From Betaproteobacteria bacterium (lineage in GTDB: Bacteria > Pseudomonadota > Gammaproteobacteria > Burkholderiales > Gallionellaceae), in the NCBI GenBank assembly GCA_021413765.1, contig JAIOPT010000142.1, forward strand, positions 1-42,290: a stretch of DNA of 42,290 nt, read 5' to 3'. Under the pieces are notes generated by a model, which saw only the letters and a program-made list of their open reading frames with translations, was not told the DNA's origin and did no database searches. The position numbers were made by a program, and so were the translations under genes. Below are positions 17,233 through 27,625 of the stretch, piece by piece (position 1 is the first letter of the stretch; each line of letters begins with the position of its first letter).

Positions 17233-19275
17233 TTATCCCACGAACACTTCTGCTTGATGGCGGACAAGGAATTCAATGCTCGGCGCGAAGCGCTCCGGTA
17301 ATTCGATAGTCCGACCTTCCAATGAAAGAATAACTTCCTTAACGAATGCATCTCCGCAACGGCGCAGATCAGTCGAGACAAGGACTTTAAATTCGTTGGT
17401 TATGGTAATTAATCCCTTATCGAAGGCTCTATCATGAATCGCAGAGAGGCAAAGGCCATTACTTGGATTTAGGCGGTTTTGCTTGTCTTTGCTCCACGGC
17501 ACAATGTGGCTGGCAATCAACAAGCGCGACTCTGATAGGCCAGAAATACAGCAACGTCCTCGATAGCTACTTAGTACGGCACGGCGAAAAAAATGCTGCT
17601 TGATTCTCTGTGTAGTTAGAACTTGCCGGGTTTCTCCGGTGTAATCCTCTGGCAATAACTCATCGCTTTCCGGCTCCAAGTCCTCCACGGTATTTTTGTC
17701 TAGTTGCTGCCGGAGTAGTTGGCATTCCACGGCAAGCCTTTCCCAATCTGAGTGGAATTCGTCCCATACCTCGCGATCCAATGCCGATGCATTTCCCAAG
17801 CCTACTCGCCCCGTACTCGTAATGGCTGGGTCAAGGCTTGCGATGTTAAGCATCTTCATAGCAACCGCGTCAGGCGTACGACTGATAACCTTTGCCAATG
17901 CAATTATTTCCGGGTTACGTCCGTGAATTCGCCCATACGAGAGCTGACAATACAAGTGGAAAGCCAGCTTTACTTGTTCTTTTGTCCAACGTCCAATAGC
18001 CATGATGTCTTTCGGCGAGGTCATGGTAGTAACCATGTCCGCCGACTCCTTGGAGGAAATGAAATAAGTCACGAGTTTAGCAGCTGCTTCTATCATCGGC
18101 ACAACTGCCGCTTGGGAAAATTGTCTGTAAGCTCGAGTATCCGACACCGGAATTCTAAACGTGTCTGGGAATCCCATCAGCCGCGCGCATTCGCGAGGTG
18201 TCAGACGGCGCGGATTAATACCTTCCCCCTGATAGACAAGGATTTCCGAGCCATCCTTGAAGTAACGCGCAGACAGGGTGCGAGTAACACTGTCGGGAGT
18301 GACCAGCCCGAAGCCGTTGCCTTTGGCTCGATGCTTTGCTGCATAGCCTTGTAAATAGGCCCATAACTTGTCTGTAAGCGTGTACTTTGGATCAACTTGT
18401 CGCTTGGCATAGGCAAAAAAGCGATCCCCGTCCCACGGCAAATGCGGCTCGCTACCATCAGTTTTGTGCAAAATTTCGCGCAATGTGCGCCTGCCCTTGG
18501 CGGGCAAAGGCAGGGCATCGAAATCAAAATTAGTTGGTTCGCGAAAACCGACTATGAGAATCCTTTCGCGGTGCTGCGGCACGAAGTGGGCGCCGTCTAT
18601 CACGCGACAATAGATGTGATAACCCAGCTCATTTGTCAGAGTCCGACGAATGACGTTAAAGGTTCGCCCCTTGTCGTGCGAGACAAGGTTCTTGACGTTC
18701 TCCAGCAGAAAGGCGCGTGGTCGTTTCTCTTCGATTATGCGCGCGACATCAAAAAATAGTGTGCCTTGTGATTCACAAGCGAAGCCGTGCGCGCGACCGA
18801 GAGCATTTTTCTTGGAAACTCCTGCTATCGAAAAAGGTTGGCAGGGGAAACCCGCCAGCAGGACATCGTGATCCGGGATGTCCGTTGCGTCCACTTGAGT
18901 AATGTCCCCATTGATATGTTGACCGCCGGGATAATTGTCGGCATAGGTTTTCTGTGCGTAATTGTCCCATTCGCTAGTGAACACGCAATGCCCTCCCAAA
19001 CTCTCGAAGGCCATGCGGATACCGCCAATGCCGGCAAAAAGGTCGATGAAGGTGAATGGGGCATCGTCAGCAAGCGGCAACTCCAGCGGCAGGAGACGTT
19101 GCAGCCCGAATGCGTAATGAGCGGGCACTGACTGCTCGACCATCCAACGGCGAACGGTACGGGCATCAACGCCCAAATGGCGGGCAATCTCTGCTTGTTT
19201 GTGGGTTTTAAGCGCAGCGGTGAGGTAGCTCGCCGCCATATCCCGGTCGGGGCCTGTGTGGATGACTGTAGCCAT
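17233..19275 (-). CDS. Fused Dcm-like DNA (cytosine-5) methyltransferase and HNH endonuclease
   Basis: A 680-residue single chain. Residues 20-50 hold a helix-turn-helix (KQAEIARHLGVDARTVRRW). Residues 75-405 are a C5-methyltransferase close to Dcm: motif I FIDLFAGIGGIR, motif IV FPCQPFSIAGVSKK with catalytic C145, motif VI ENVKNL, motif VIII QHRERI, motif IX RLTPRECARLMGF. The target-recognition part (KGNGFG...SVTRTLSARYFKDG) is Dcm-like, so CCWGG or a related CCNGG site is likely. Motif X reads YRQFSQAAVVP rather than YRQFGNSVVVP. Residues 428-515 match the helical region common in front of HNH_2 nucleases. Residues 570-625 carry the HNH site: ASHIVPW (H590), NGLCLS (N606), HDRAFDKG (H614). 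No stop separates the two halves. Confidence 0.88.
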   Translation of the reverse strand: MATVIHTGPDRDMAASYLTAALKTHKQAEIARHLGVDARTVRRWMVEQSVPAHYAFGLQRLLPLELPLADDAPFTFIDLFAGIGGIRMAFESLGGHCVFTSEWDNYAQKTYADNYPGGQHINGDITQVDATDIPDHDVLLAGFPCQPFSIAGVSKKNALGRAHGFACESQGTLFFDVARIIEEKRPRAFLLENVKNLVSHDKGRTFNVIRRTLTNELGYHIYCRVIDGAHFVPQHRERILIVGFREPTNFDFDALPLPAKGRRTLREILHKTDGSEPHLPWDGDRFFAYAKRQVDPKYTLTDKLWAYLQGYAAKHRAKGNGFGLVTPDSVTRTLSARYFKDGSEILVYQGEGINPRRLTPRECARLMGFPDTFRIPVSDTRAYRQFSQAAVVPMIEAAAKLVTYFISSKESADMVTTMTSPKDIMAIGRWTKEQVKLAFHLYCQLSYGRIHGRNPEIIALAKVISRTPDAVAMKMLNIASLDPAITSTGRVGLGNASALDREVWDEFHSDWERLAVECQLLRQQLDKNTVEDLEPESDELLPEDYTGETRQVLTTQRIKQHFFRRAVLSSYRGRCCISGLSESRLLIASHIVPWSKDKQNRLNPSNGLCLSAIHDRAFDKGLITITNEFKVLVSTDLRRCGDAFVKEVILSLEGRTIELPERFAPSIEFLVRHQAEVFVG

Positions 19276-19665
19276 GGCGAACTCTATTTATGGGAATAAT
19301 AGCGGACATTATGACCATAGTTTTCCCTTTTGCAATATGTATTCAAAAATAATGCCTGTTTGTTGCCACATTAAACAGTTGGGGTGACTGCTCTGTCCCG
19401 TTCCGAGTGATTATTATCCGGGGGCCGCAGCAGGCCACTGTTCAGTGGCCAGACAGTAGATGCGAGGCATTATTGAATCATTACAGAGAGAGAAAGCGTT
19501 ATGAGCCAAGTCCGTACCTGCAAGCGCACGACATTGGCCTGCCTATTACAACATCACTGTTGCCACCGCGCGCAAGGAAAAGGGGGCGAAGACTCTCAGG
19601 ATCGTTCTCGTCGCCCGTACAATTGGTAGGTATATAATTATTTTTTCTTGGCAATCAAAATCATT
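19276..19665. other. Gene-poor spacer between gyrB and the methyltransferase gene, with a perfect palindrome
   Basis: About 390 bases hold no convincing gene. GGCCACTG-TT-CAGTGGCC at 19433-19450 is a perfect inverted repeat without a T tract. The only ORF (19407-19637, plus) is arginine-rich and unlike any family I know. The spacer may be the scar at the edge of the acquired segment. Confidence 0.5.
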
Positions 19666-22056
<2,391 letters not shown>

Positions 22057-22061
22057 TCATT

Positions 22062-22077
22062 TGTTTCACGTGAAACA
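22062..22077. other. parS centromere site upstream of gyrB
   Basis: TGTTTCACGTGAAACA is the exact 16-bp universal parS palindrome bound by ParB. It sits 14 bases before the gyrB start. The remaining 22048-22213 spacer is AT-rich without other recognised sites. Confidence 0.95.
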
Positions 22078-22213
22078 TTAAGAATGCATTCGCAAGTACG
22101 GCTTACTTCGAATGACATTTTTTTATGGGCGGATACCGTAAAATTTTTCTATGCGCTATTAAACTTGCGATTCTTAAAATTTAATATTTATTAAATTTAA
22201 AACTCATTTGTTA

Positions 22214-23320
22214 TTAAATACGCATTGGCATAACAACATACTTGAACTCTTCATTATCTGGAATTGTGATCAAAATACTACTATTTGCATCACCAAATGA
22301 GAATGTTACTGTTTGCGTAGCAGTATTATTTAATCCTTCCATTAAATAATTGACATTAAAACCAACATCAAGTGCAATTCCTTGATAGTCTATTTCCATA
22401 TCTTCCTGCGCTTCCTCTTGCTCGCTATTATTACTTATAATGCGCAGATTTTTTTCTGTGAGAACAAAACGTACACCTCTGAATTTTTCATTAGATAATA
22501 TTGCTGCTCGTTGTAATGCTTGTAATATTTCGATTCTATTTAACGTTAATTGATTAGTGTAATTGGGGATAACTCGTTCATAATCTGGGAATTTTCCATC
22601 AATGACCTTGGAAGTTAAAACAATATCTGAAAAAGTCATGCGGACTTGATTTTCAGCTAACTCAAATGTGATTTTTTCTTCTGTCTCAGCTAAAAGCTTT
22701 ATTAGTTCATTAATTGTTTTTCTAGGCAGGATAATCTCACGTTTAGCATATTCTTGATCAAGTTTGGTAATAACATAAGCAAGTCGATGTCCATCTGTTG
22801 CTATTAGTTTTAAGAATTTTCCATCAATAACTAATAAAACACCATTTAAATAATAACGAATATCCTGCTGTGCCATGGCATATTGAACCATGCCTAACAA
22901 CTTTTTAAGTTTTCCCTGTTCAATTTGAACATTTACGGCTTCTTCTAATTGCTCCAATACTTTTGGAAAATCTTGAGCAGGTAAAGTTTGTAAAGTAAAT
23001 TTACTTTTATTTACTTTTAATAAAAGACGATTTTCATGAATATCTAATGTAACGTTACATTCTTCAGGTAAAACCCTAAGTATTTCTTGTAATTTCTTAG
23101 CGGCTACAGTAATTGCTGTATCTGGACTTGTTTGATTTATATCAGTAAATTGCGTTGCAATTTGAATTTCAAGATCAGTCGCTACTAAACGTATATTTGA
23201 TCCGGTTTTCTCAATTAATACATTTGACAGTATTGGGAGAGGTTGCTTACGTTCTACTATCCCAATAATTTTCTGAAGTGGATTTAGTAAATTGTTTCTT
23301 TCAATCTTTTCAATAAACAT
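22214..23320 (-). CDS. dnaN: DNA polymerase III subunit beta (sliding clamp)
   Basis: The ring-shaped processivity clamp of the replicase. It has 368 residues, the normal three-domain length, and typical segments: NPLQKIIGIVERKQPLPILSN at the N-terminus, DGHRLAYV in the middle, SKVIDGKFPDYERVIP, and a C-terminal VVMPMRI. AAGGAT precedes the ATG. The gene is strikingly AT-rich (a sampled line is about 33% GC). It lies 203 bp downstream of dnaA, separated by the probable origin. Confidence 0.98.
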   Translation of the reverse strand: MFIEKIERNNLLNPLQKIIGIVERKQPLPILSNVLIEKTGSNIRLVATDLEIQIATQFTDINQTSPDTAITVAAKKLQEILRVLPEECNVTLDIHENRLLLKVNKSKFTLQTLPAQDFPKVLEQLEEAVNVQIEQGKLKKLLGMVQYAMAQQDIRYYLNGVLLVIDGKFLKLIATDGHRLAYVITKLDQEYAKREIILPRKTINELIKLLAETEEKITFELAENQVRMTFSDIVLTSKVIDGKFPDYERVIPNYTNQLTLNRIEILQALQRAAILSNEKFRGVRFVLTEKNLRIISNNSEQEEAQEDMEIDYQGIALDVGFNVNYLMEGLNNTATQTVTFSFGDANSSILITIPDNEEFKYVVMPMRI

Positions 23321-23523
23321 TCTTATATATCCTTAATAATAACAATAATAAATATTATATATAGTGAATAACTTGGTATTTTTATTTGTTTATAACGTAT
23401 TAGAGTTTATAAAAAGATGTGGATAAATAATGTTTTTGATAATGTATTTTTTGTGTATAGTTTTAATAAAATTATTTTTCAAGATGGTTATACACAAAAT
23501 TAATTTAATATTAACTAAGAATA
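23321..23523. other. Probable chromosomal replication origin (oriC) in the dnaA-dnaN spacer
   Basis: The 203-base spacer is extremely AT-rich and carries TGTGGATAA (23418-23426, an exact DnaA box on the minus strand), TTATACACA (23488-23496) and TGTGTATAG (23452-23460, one mismatch). A run of AATAATAACAATAATAAATA-type sequence at 23334-23362 could be the unwinding element. The other candidate spacer, dnaA-rpmH, has no exact box. This location is used in several bacteria; the assignment is inference from motifs. Confidence 0.7.
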
Positions 23524-24876
23524 TTAGTTTCGCAATGTTTGATTAAGTAAATTGAAATCTGCATTTAGAGGGGAATTTAAATTGCGTAAGCTTTCAATAG
23601 TCTTGCATGCATACATAACCGTTGTATGATCACGTCCTCCAAAAGCGGCTCCAATTTCCGGTAAGCTTAATTGTGTTAATTCCCTTGCTAAACACATAGC
23701 AATTTGTCTAGGTCTGGCAATTAAGCGCGTACGTTTCTTGGACAGAAGGTCAGCAACCTTGATTCGGTAAAAATCAGCCACAGTTTTTTGTATATTTTCT
23801 ATGGAAATTTGTTTATTTTGAGAAGCCAGCAAATCTTTAAGTGCTTCTTTTGCAAGCTCTACAGAAATGCTACGTTTGTGAAATCTAGAGTAAGCATCAA
23901 TACGTTTAAGTGCACCTTCTAATTCACGGATATTAGAACGAATATGCTTTGCAATAAAAAAAGCAACATCTTCACTGATTGGATTATTAGAAATGGCAGC
24001 TTTTTGTAGCAAGATTGCTACTCGCATTTCTAAACCGGGTGGTTCAACAGCCACAGTTAATCCCCAGCTAAATCGAGAAGTAAGTCGTGGGGTCATTCCA
24101 GAAATTTCTTTAGGGAAGGTATCGCATGTAATTACAACTTGTTTATGTCCATCAATCAATGAATTGAGAGTATAGAAAAACTCTTGTTGGGTTCCAGTTT
24201 TATCAGCAATGAATTGAATATCGTCAATTAATAGCAAATCTAATGAATTGTAGAATTGTTTGAATTCATCAAATTTTTTAGTTTGAAAAGCACGGACTAC
24301 ATCTGAAATATAATTAGTAGCATGAACGTAGCAAACTTTTGCCTGTGCATTTTCATGTTTTATATGATTCCCAATAGCCTGAATTAAGTGAGTTTTTCCT
24401 AATCCGACTCCACCGTAAATAAATAACGGGTTGTACGTTGTGCCGGGAGTTTCAGCAACTTGTATTGCTGCTGCATGAGCCAATTGATTGGCTTTACCAG
24501 TAACAAAGTTTTCAAAAGATAACAAAGGATTAAGTTTGTTTTGATTTGTGTGTTTATTGAGTGTGGGTTGGGAAACAGGCGGGAGAACATTGGTTACAGC
24601 AACTGGTAATTTTGATGGGAGCAAACCTAGAGGTTGCTCTCCTATACGTAACTCGAAACTTGGCCGGCATGAAAGAAATAATTCTGCTTGCTTGGAAATT
24701 TCTGGTAAAAATCGCTCCTGCACAAGTTTCAAAGTAAAGCTATTAGGTACAGTCAAGATAATCAAATTACCTTGAATTTCAAAAATTAGGGGTTTAATCC
24801 AAGAATTAAACTGTTGTGAGGTAAGCGTACCTTCAAAAAAAAGAAGACAGGAATCCCATAATGTTTTGTCTCGCAT
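23524..24876 (-). CDS. dnaA: Chromosomal replication initiator protein DnaA
   Basis: The AAA+ initiator that binds DnaA boxes and opens oriC. It has 450 residues. Domain I starts LWDSCLLFFEGTLTSQQFNSWI. The AAA+ domain has Walker A GGVGLGKTHL, Walker B LLLIDDIQF and an arginine-finger region SRFSWGL. Domain IV carries the DNA-binding signature ELTQLSLPEIGAAFGGRDHTTVMYA. The track begins 17 codons upstream at 24927; I choose the ATG at 24876 (MRDKTLWDSC), which has GGAAA upstream and the usual N-terminus. The gene is AT-rich like dnaN. Confidence 0.98.
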   Translation of the reverse strand: MRDKTLWDSCLLFFEGTLTSQQFNSWIKPLIFEIQGNLIILTVPNSFTLKLVQERFLPEISKQAELFLSCRPSFELRIGEQPLGLLPSKLPVAVTNVLPPVSQPTLNKHTNQNKLNPLLSFENFVTGKANQLAHAAAIQVAETPGTTYNPLFIYGGVGLGKTHLIQAIGNHIKHENAQAKVCYVHATNYISDVVRAFQTKKFDEFKQFYNSLDLLLIDDIQFIADKTGTQQEFFYTLNSLIDGHKQVVITCDTFPKEISGMTPRLTSRFSWGLTVAVEPPGLEMRVAILLQKAAISNNPISEDVAFFIAKHIRSNIRELEGALKRIDAYSRFHKRSISVELAKEALKDLLASQNKQISIENIQKTVADFYRIKVADLLSKKRTRLIARPRQIAMCLARELTQLSLPEIGAAFGGRDHTTVMYACKTIESLRNLNSPLNADFNLLNQTLRN

Positions 24877-25194
24877 AATTTCCAGATGACAATGCAAAAA
24901 AACCTTCGAACATTCTACTACATGCAAGACAAAAAGTTATTTATAGCGGATAAACTATAAAGGAGCCTCCGCAATTCGCCATCGGCTACTTATGTGAACT
25001 GATTTGAATCCAGCCAAATAACGTGTCACAAGTTCGGGCAATTTATCTGTTGGTTACATAATAGATAAATTCATATTGCCCATTAGAGCAGCACAGGATT
25101 GAAAAGTATTGATGATTTCTAATAGAGACCATTTGAAATTTTATTAATTATAATGGATTTGTACATTCAATGGACAATCTGGGATAAAATAAGC
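24877..25194. other. dnaA-rpmH divergent spacer
   Basis: The gap holds the upstream regions of both dnaA and rpmH. TTATCCGCT (minus strand, near 24945-24954) is a 7-of-9 DnaA-box match that could serve dnaA autoregulation. A TAGAAT -10-like element precedes dnaA without a clear -35. No gene is seen. Confidence 0.5.
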
Positions 25195-25223
25195 TTGACA
25201 TAAAGCCCCGTAAATAATGTAAT
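25195..25223 (+). promoter_or_regulatory. Promoter of the rpmH operon
   Basis: TTGACA (25195-25200), a 17-base spacer and TGTAAT (25218-25223) form a good sigma-70 promoter about 43 bases before the rpmH ATG. The -35 is consensus; the -10 deviates at one position. Confidence 0.65.
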
Positions 25224-25265
25224 AGCGGGTTTTCAAGTATTAATTATTAATTAGGGGTATTAGCA

Positions 25266-25400
25266 ATGAAACGTACATATCAACCGTCCGTCACCAAAAG
25301 GAAGCGGACTCATGGATTTCTGGTTCGCATGAAAACCAAGGGAGGAAGAGCAGTTATAGCCGCTCGTAGAGCCAAAGGCCGTGTGCGCCTTGCCGTTTAA
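25266..25400 (+). CDS. rpmH: 50S ribosomal protein L34
   Basis: A 44-residue, highly basic L34 ([18 protein letters not shown]...AKGRVRLAV), too short for the ORF track. The sequence matches the family end to end. It is the first gene of rpmH-rnpA-yidD-yidC-mnmE. The rnpA frame begins inside its last codons. Confidence 0.97.
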   Translation: MKRTYQPSVTKRKRTHGFLVRMKTKGGRAVIAARRAKGRVRLAV

Positions 25401-25740
25401 AGCTAAGCAGACTTTACCGCCGTGCCGCCGGATTAAGCAACCGTTTGAGTTTGAGTTGGCGCTTCGTGCCAATTGTTTGAGTAATAAATGGTTTACAGTT
25501 TATATACGAAAAAATGAGAGTGGCTATTCTCGTCTTGGGATAATAGCCAGCAAAAGAAGCATGCCAAAGGCAGTATCTAGAAATTTTGCAAAGCGCATGA
25601 TTCGAAATATATTTCGGCTTAATTTCTCGGCCGCATACTCGGTGGATTTAGTGGTGCGGGCCAAGCGGCAATTTAAATCTGAAACTTCGGCTGAAGGACG
25701 GCTGGCCTTGTTACAGTTATTCCAATCTGTCCGTGTGTGA
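25381..25740 (+). CDS. rnpA: Ribonuclease P protein component
   Basis: The small basic protein that helps RNase P RNA remove tRNA 5' leaders. It has up to 119 residues. The RNR-type signature appears as [17 protein letters not shown] and the central fold as [14 protein letters not shown]. The start is uncertain: GTG at 25381 overlaps rpmH by 20 bases, and TTG at 25390 is an alternative; no ATG fits. Overlap of rpmH with rnpA is known in other bacteria. It overlaps yidD at TGATG. Confidence 0.93.
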   Translation: MCALPFKAKQTLPPCRRIKQPFEFELALRANCLSNKWFTVYIRKNESGYSRLGIIASKRSMPKAVSRNFAKRMIRNIFRLNFSAAYSVDLVVRAKRQFKSETSAEGRLALLQLFQSVRV

Positions 25741-25949
25741 TGCGACAACTCTTAATCAGATTGATAGGTTTATATCAATATATATTGAGCCCGCTCATGC
25801 CACCGACTTGCCGCTTTACTCCAAGTTGTTCTCAATATGCTCGCGAGGTTATCTCTAAACATGGTGCTTGGTGTGGTACTTGGTTGAGCATAAAGCGGGT
25901 CATTCGCTGCAACCCCTGGAATCCAGGTGGTTATGATCCCGCCCCATAG
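25740..25949 (+). CDS. yidD: Membrane protein insertion efficiency factor YidD
   Basis: A 69-residue membrane-associated protein that aids insertion of proteins through YidC. The family core [22 protein letters not shown] and the ending [14 protein letters not shown] with conserved cysteines are clear. The ATG at 25740 overlaps the rnpA stop (TGATG); the track uses the GTG one codon earlier. It lies 20 bp before yidC. Confidence 0.95.
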   Translation: MRQLLIRLIGLYQYILSPLMPPTCRFTPSCSQYAREVISKHGAWCGTWLSIKRVIRCNPWNPGGYDPAP

Positions 25950-25969
25950 ATTTACATAGGCGAAACCAT

Positions 25970-27625
25970 ATGGATTTTCACAAGCTGTTCAGGCTGTTCT
26001 TTTTTCTGACATTCGCAATATCAATAATGTTGTTGTGGGAAAGTTGGCAACGTACACAGCAACCAATAGCGCGAACAGCGCCTGTGGCCGCTCCGAAAGT
26101 TGTCGTGCCAACAACAGGTGGTGCACCCGATAGAGTGGTTACGGTTAGTCCTGAGACAATTGCAGTTGCTACCCAACAAAAGACTCAAGCCGGACAAAAA
26201 ATTTCGGTAAAAACAGATTTTCTAACCGCAGAGATTAATACTGTTGGCGGAGATTTGCGTCGCGTGGAGTTTCTGCAGCAGCGAGATAGCAAAAACAAGA
26301 ACAAACCGTTCGTATTGCTGCAGGAACAAGGAGTGCATACATATATCGCCCAAACGGGTTTACTTGGTACTGGATTACCCACACACAATACAACATTCAC
26401 GTCTGAGGCTAACGAATATCGGTTAACCGAAGGTAAAGACACTATTGAGGTGCGATTACTTGCTACAAATGTTGTTGGAGCAAAAGTAACTAAATTTTAT
26501 GTGTTCCATCGAGGTGGCTACTTGGTAGATGTGGGCTACGAAATCGAAAACATTGGAATCAGTCCGCTTTCCCCATCTGCGTATTTCCAGTTAGTGCGCG
26601 ACAAATCCACACCTGAAGGTGCATCAATGTTTTTGCCTACTTACACGGGCACTGCAGTTTATACAGAGAAGGAAAAATTTCAGAAGGTGGGCTTTCCCGA
26701 TATCGAGAAGGGAAATGCCAAGCATTCTCAAAGTGCTGACAATGGTTGGGTAGGTATGTTGCAACATTATTTTGTAGCAGCATGGTTACCTAAGGATAAG
26801 GTACAGCGAGAATTTTACACCAGGAAGCTGGAAAATGAGCTTTATTCGGTAGGCGTCATTTTGCCAGTAGCGGCCATTGCACCAGGTAAGAGTGCAAAGA
26901 TTAGCGTGCCACTTTATGCTGGACCGGCGCAAACCTCGCTGGATGAAATTGCACCGGGGTTGGGGTTAACCGTAGATTATGGCTGGCTGACAATCATTTC
27001 TACCCCATTGTTCTGGTTGCTTTCCTATTTGTATGGCTGGGTATACAACTGGGGGGTAGCCATTATCTTGTTGACGTTTTTTATCAAGTTGTTATTTTTC
27101 CCATTGTCTGCAGCTAGTTATCGCTCCATGGGGAAAATGCGTGTAGTGGCGCCCAAGCTGGAAAAAATCAAGCAGCAATATGGAGATGACCGTGAGCGTC
27201 TGCATAAAGCGATGATGGAATTGTATAAGACGGAAAAAATTAATCCGCTTGGGGGTTGTTTGCCGATGCTCGTTCAGATACCTGTGTTTATTGCGTTATA
27301 CTGGGCTATTCTTGCGAGTGTCGAATTACGTTATGCTCCGTTTTTCGGCTGGATTACCGATTTGTCGGTGCCTGATCCATATTATGTTTTACCGTTAATC
27401 ATGGGTTCCACCATGATAATTCAAAGTAAGTTAAACCCTGTTCCACCTGATCCGTTGCAAGCCAAGCTTATGAAAACATTGCCCATTGTATTTAGTGTGG
27501 TGTTTTTCTTCTTTCCGGCCGGGTTGGTGCTGTATTCCATTGTAAACAATATACTTTCTATTGTTCAGCAGTGGTACATTACGCGTGGGCTGGAGGCTAA
27601 TGTCAAAGGCACTGCTAAAGCCTGA
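25970..27625 (+). CDS. yidC: Membrane protein insertase YidC
   Basis: Inner-membrane insertase/chaperone of 551 residues with the proteobacterial layout. An N-terminal anchor (FFFLTFAISIMLLWESWQ) is followed by a large periplasmic domain (about residues 60-340) and five core segments. The core includes GWAI-type VYNWGVAIILLTFFIKLLFFPLSAASYRSM and the NPLGGCLPMLVQIPVFIALY segment with the conserved substrate-groove region. The C-terminus ends in a short basic tail. AGGCGA precedes the ATG. Its last 26 bases overlap mnmE. Confidence 0.98.
   Translation: MDFHKLFRLFFFLTFAISIMLLWESWQRTQQPIARTAPVAAPKVVVPTTGGAPDRVVTVSPETIAVATQQKTQAGQKISVKTDFLTAEINTVGGDLRRVEFLQQRDSKNKNKPFVLLQEQGVHTYIAQTGLLGTGLPTHNTTFTSEANEYRLTEGKDTIEVRLLATNVVGAKVTKFYVFHRGGYLVDVGYEIENIGISPLSPSAYFQLVRDKSTPEGASMFLPTYTGTAVYTEKEKFQKVGFPDIEKGNAKHSQSADNGWVGMLQHYFVAAWLPKDKVQREFYTRKLENELYSVGVILPVAAIAPGKSAKISVPLYAGPAQTSLDEIAPGLGLTVDYGWLTIISTPLFWLLSYLYGWVYNWGVAIILLTFFIKLLFFPLSAASYRSMGKMRVVAPKLEKIKQQYGDDRERLHKAMMELYKTEKINPLGGCLPMLVQIPVFIALYWAILASVELRYAPFFGWITDLSVPDPYYVLPLIMGSTMIIQSKLNPVPPDPLQAKLMKTLPIVFSVVFFFFPAGLVLYSIVNNILSIVQQWYITRGLEANVKGTAKA

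Noticed and set aside
19407-19637. Plus-strand 76-codon ORF upstream of gyrB
   Set aside because: It includes the palindrome, begins without a ribosome site and has an arbitrary-looking arginine-rich composition.
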